Assembly: GCA_024181965.1 (NCBI GenBank)
Contig: BQXS01012576.1
Coordinates: 9,447-37,478, forward strand
Origin: Aduncisulcus paluster
Lineage: Eukaryota > Fornicata
Length of the DNA: 28,032 bases
Reading direction: 5' to 3'
This document shows, in pieces, positions 26,018-28,032 of this stretch. The notes beneath the pieces are model-generated. The model was given only the letters and a program-made list of their open reading frames with translations. It searched no databases and was not told the origin of the DNA. Both the position numbers and the translations under genes were made by a program. Numbering within the stretch: position 1 is the stretch's first letter; every line of letters begins with the position of its first letter.

Positions 26018-26480
26018 AAAAATGGAGGGAAATAAAAAAAAATTTCAAGAAAATGGGAGAAACTCATATCGAGAACAGTTTGGCACAATCAAAAAAAAGA
26101 CAAATTCTAGAAAATTAGAACCAAATTTTAGAAAAAGTCTTCGCCACATCAAAACGACTTTATGGACACTAAACCAATTATTTTCAACCCATTTGTAAAA
26201 TGATAATAACTATGAAAGGAAAGAAATCATTATTTCATTACTATCACAAACAACAGTAGAACAGATAAGAACTGAAGGAATATCATCACAATTATTACTT
26301 AAAGGATGATATATTCAATATTCATAAAATTAAATTGCAGCAAAACGGCTGTATTATCAAGTCCATTTTTCTTTGCAATACCAAGTTTCATTTGTGATTT
26401 AAACCTTGTATTTGGATTTGAATTTCAGTTTTCTTTTTAATTTATCTTATTATATATAATATTTCAATCATTCTGAACAA
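26018..26480. other. Divergent intergenic region between HAP2 and the Ser/Pro-rich gene
   Basis: About 460 AT-rich bases lie between two genes transcribed away from each other, so it must hold both promoters. I see no gene, RNA or clear motif here beyond A/T tracts. Confidence 0.5.
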
Positions 26481-28032
26481 ATGTCTGATCACGGCGAAGA
26501 TCATATTGATAGCCCATCTCAACCGGCTCATTTATATGTTTTACGGAAAGTAGCATCCCAGACTCTGTTTGATGATGATGATTTTCCACTTTTTGGACCT
26601 CCAAGTGATTTTCAATCAGTTGGGGGCACTCAAGGTTCTTTATCAGGTACACCTGCCTTTTTACAACTTCAATTATCTAGTCCTGAATATACTTCCAAGC
26701 CTCCTGTTGATATTGATGGTGATATGGCTTCTGACAACCCCATGGCACAATTGCATCGCCTTGCGATGGAACTTCAGTCTGTAGATAAGGAATCCCAGGA
26801 AAAAGAATACACAAAACCTACTTTTGATATACATGATCACTCTAAATCTCACTCTCGCTCTGGATCTCAAGATAGTCCATTGCCTATGGCACAAATTCGA
26901 AAAGAATCTAAGCGCATTGATGCCTCTCCTTCGCCAACCAAAACGCCTCCACAGACTCCTTCTGTTGTCTTTTCAACCCTTCCCTCCCATCCTCCCTCGA
27001 CACATGTTGATCCTCTCTCATTGTGTCCTTCCACTCTTTCTCAGCATTTAAACCTCATGGAAGACAATGACGGTGAAGGCTTACGCATTGTGGGATTGGA
27101 TGAGAATGGTGAAGACGCGTCCACTTCAGGCAATAGTAGTCCAGGTGGTAATGATGCTCGTAATACAGGAGGGAGTTATCCAATGGAATTGTTTGATCGT
27201 GAAAACGCTACAATTAGTGCTGGGGAGCGGCAGACAGATAGTTTGTCGCCTGAACCCCATGTTGAGATACGTCCACAATTGATAAGTCGCCCCCCATCCT
27301 TCGATCTTCTCAAAGATCGATCTGGATCATTGATGCGTATATCCTCTTCTGATGAAACCACTACTCATCCGTCTGGTTCTCCCAAGAGCTCTCCCTCTCA
27401 TCCAACTGATCCATCCGACACCAAGAAACACTCCATTCCAATCCATCCCCAGGCCATTCGGGATGCCATCCTTGGTGATTCAGCACAACACACATCCAGA
27501 TCTTCGTCCATTCCTGACCTTCTATATGATCGCTCTTTGGGTCTTTCTTGCCGCACTCCTCCTTCTTCAGGGAGATTTAAGGATGACAGTGCACAAGGTC
27601 ATCAAAAGTCCTCCTCTTCTTCTTTTTCCTCCTCTTCTTTTTCCTCCTCTTCTTCCTCTATTCGTCGCTCTAGCTCCACTTCTACGCTTGTCAAGAATCA
27701 TCACAGTCGGAGTGATATCAGAGCACCCTCTTCAACGCTCTCAACAGTGGATTCTATCCCTTCTCATGAAAGGGAAGATGGGAATACTATGGATGATATC
27801 AACCCCTTGTCTTCATTCACACCTCTCTCATTTATGCTAAATAGGATGTCAAAGTCCCATTCATCGCAATCATTCAGTAGAAACTATGATGGAATTTTAG
27901 GAGAACAAGAAAGCTTGGGGACAAAAACACTGACAAAAGAGGAGATTAGAGAAGAGATTGCAGCTCAGAAAGAACGACAAGATGAGCAAAAAAAATGGCA
28001 GTTCCTTCTTTCTGGTGGAACTCTTTCCGAGA
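26481..28032 (+). CDS. Ser/Pro-rich disordered protein, N-terminal part (runs off window)
   Basis: The frame is open from the ATG at 26481 to the window end, 517 full codons with no stop. I do not recognise the family. The protein is mostly disordered: an acidic start with a poly-Asp patch (FDDDDFPLFGPPSD), Ser/Pro/Thr-rich stretches containing proline-directed phosphorylation-like sites (for example SPSPTKTPPQTPS), a Ser/Phe homopolymer run (about 27608-27660, from a pyrimidine-rich TCC/TCT/TTT tract), and a Lys/Glu/Gln-rich helix or coiled coil near the edge (TKEEIREEIAAQKERQDEQ). A structured domain may follow beyond the window. It is likely a cytoskeletal, signalling or scaffold protein, but nothing specific can be said. 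Confidence 0.75.
   Translation, partial: MSDHGEDHIDSPSQPAHLYVLRKVASQTLFDDDDFPLFGPPSDFQSVGGTQGSLSGTPAFLQLQLSSPEYTSKPPVDIDGDMASDNPMAQLHRLAMELQSVDKESQEKEYTKPTFDIHDHSKSHSRSGSQDSPLPMAQIRKESKRIDASPSPTKTPPQTPSVVFSTLPSHPPSTHVDPLSLCPSTLSQHLNLMEDNDGEGLRIVGLDENGEDASTSGNSSPGGNDARNTGGSYPMELFDRENATISAGERQTDSLSPEPHVEIRPQLISRPPSFDLLKDRSGSLMRISSSDETTTHPSGSPKSSPSHPTDPSDTKKHSIPIHPQAIRDAILGDSAQHTSRSSSIPDLLYDRSLGLSCRTPPSSGRFKDDSAQGHQKSSSSSFSSSSFSSSSSSIRRSSSTSTLVKNHHSRSDIRAPSSTLSTVDSIPSHEREDGNTMDDINPLSSFTPLSFMLNRMSKSHSSQSFSRNYDGILGEQESLGTKTLTKEEIREEIAAQKERQDEQKKWQFLLSGGTLSE

Overview
This 28 kb window is nuclear DNA of an AT-rich unicellular eukaryote. Evidence for a eukaryote: a histone H2B gene, a proteasome/DSS1-type gene, short GT-AG spliceosomal introns, a GRWD1/Rrb1-type ribosome-assembly WD40 protein, an RRM protein and a HAP2/GCS1 gamete fusogen. 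Evidence for an anaerobe or microaerophile: a flavodoxin plus 2x[4Fe-4S] ferredoxin fusion (EFR1-like) and an AMP-forming acetyl-CoA-synthetase-like enzyme. A free-living anaerobic metamonad (for example a Carpediemonas-like fornicate) fits best, but this placement is inferred from gene content and not proven. No plasmid, phage, CRISPR, transposase, rRNA or tRNA signal was seen.

Layout, left to right: a MATE-family transporter (minus, 3' end cut by the window edge at base 1); histone H2B (minus); a small spliced gene for DSS1/SEM1 (minus) whose last exon lies inside an exact 296-bp tandem duplication; a spliced, twice-normal-length GRWD1/Rrb1-like WD40 protein (minus); two plus-strand genes with no recognised family (230 and 1157 aa, the second probably a beta-propeller); a spliced flavodoxin/ferredoxin fusion (minus) in a 28-bp head-to-head arrangement with a 75-aa small ORF (plus); a plus-strand coiled-coil protein split into two frames at about 13421-13448; a 2.1-kb AT-rich convergent intergenic region with a second exact tandem duplication (2 x 425 bp); an RRM protein with a His/Ser/Pro/Tyr-rich tail (minus); an acetyl-CoA-synthetase-like enzyme (minus); an acylphosphatase with a basic tail (minus); a HAP2/GCS1 fusogen with a very long cytoplasmic tail (minus); and a plus-strand Ser/Pro-rich protein cut by the right edge.

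The genes do not form an operon or a single pathway; this is ordinary eukaryotic gene order. The points of most interest are the HAP2/GCS1 fusogen (molecular evidence for gamete fusion), the DSS1 gene that only appears when its intron is removed and whose terminal exon is perfectly duplicated, introns that all lie very near the 5' end (first exons of 9, 14 and 67 nt), the frame break in the coiled-coil gene, and an ACS-like enzyme in which the acetate-selecting Trp is replaced by Gly. All splice sites are predictions from reading frame, splice consensus and family fit; none can be verified here by transcripts.
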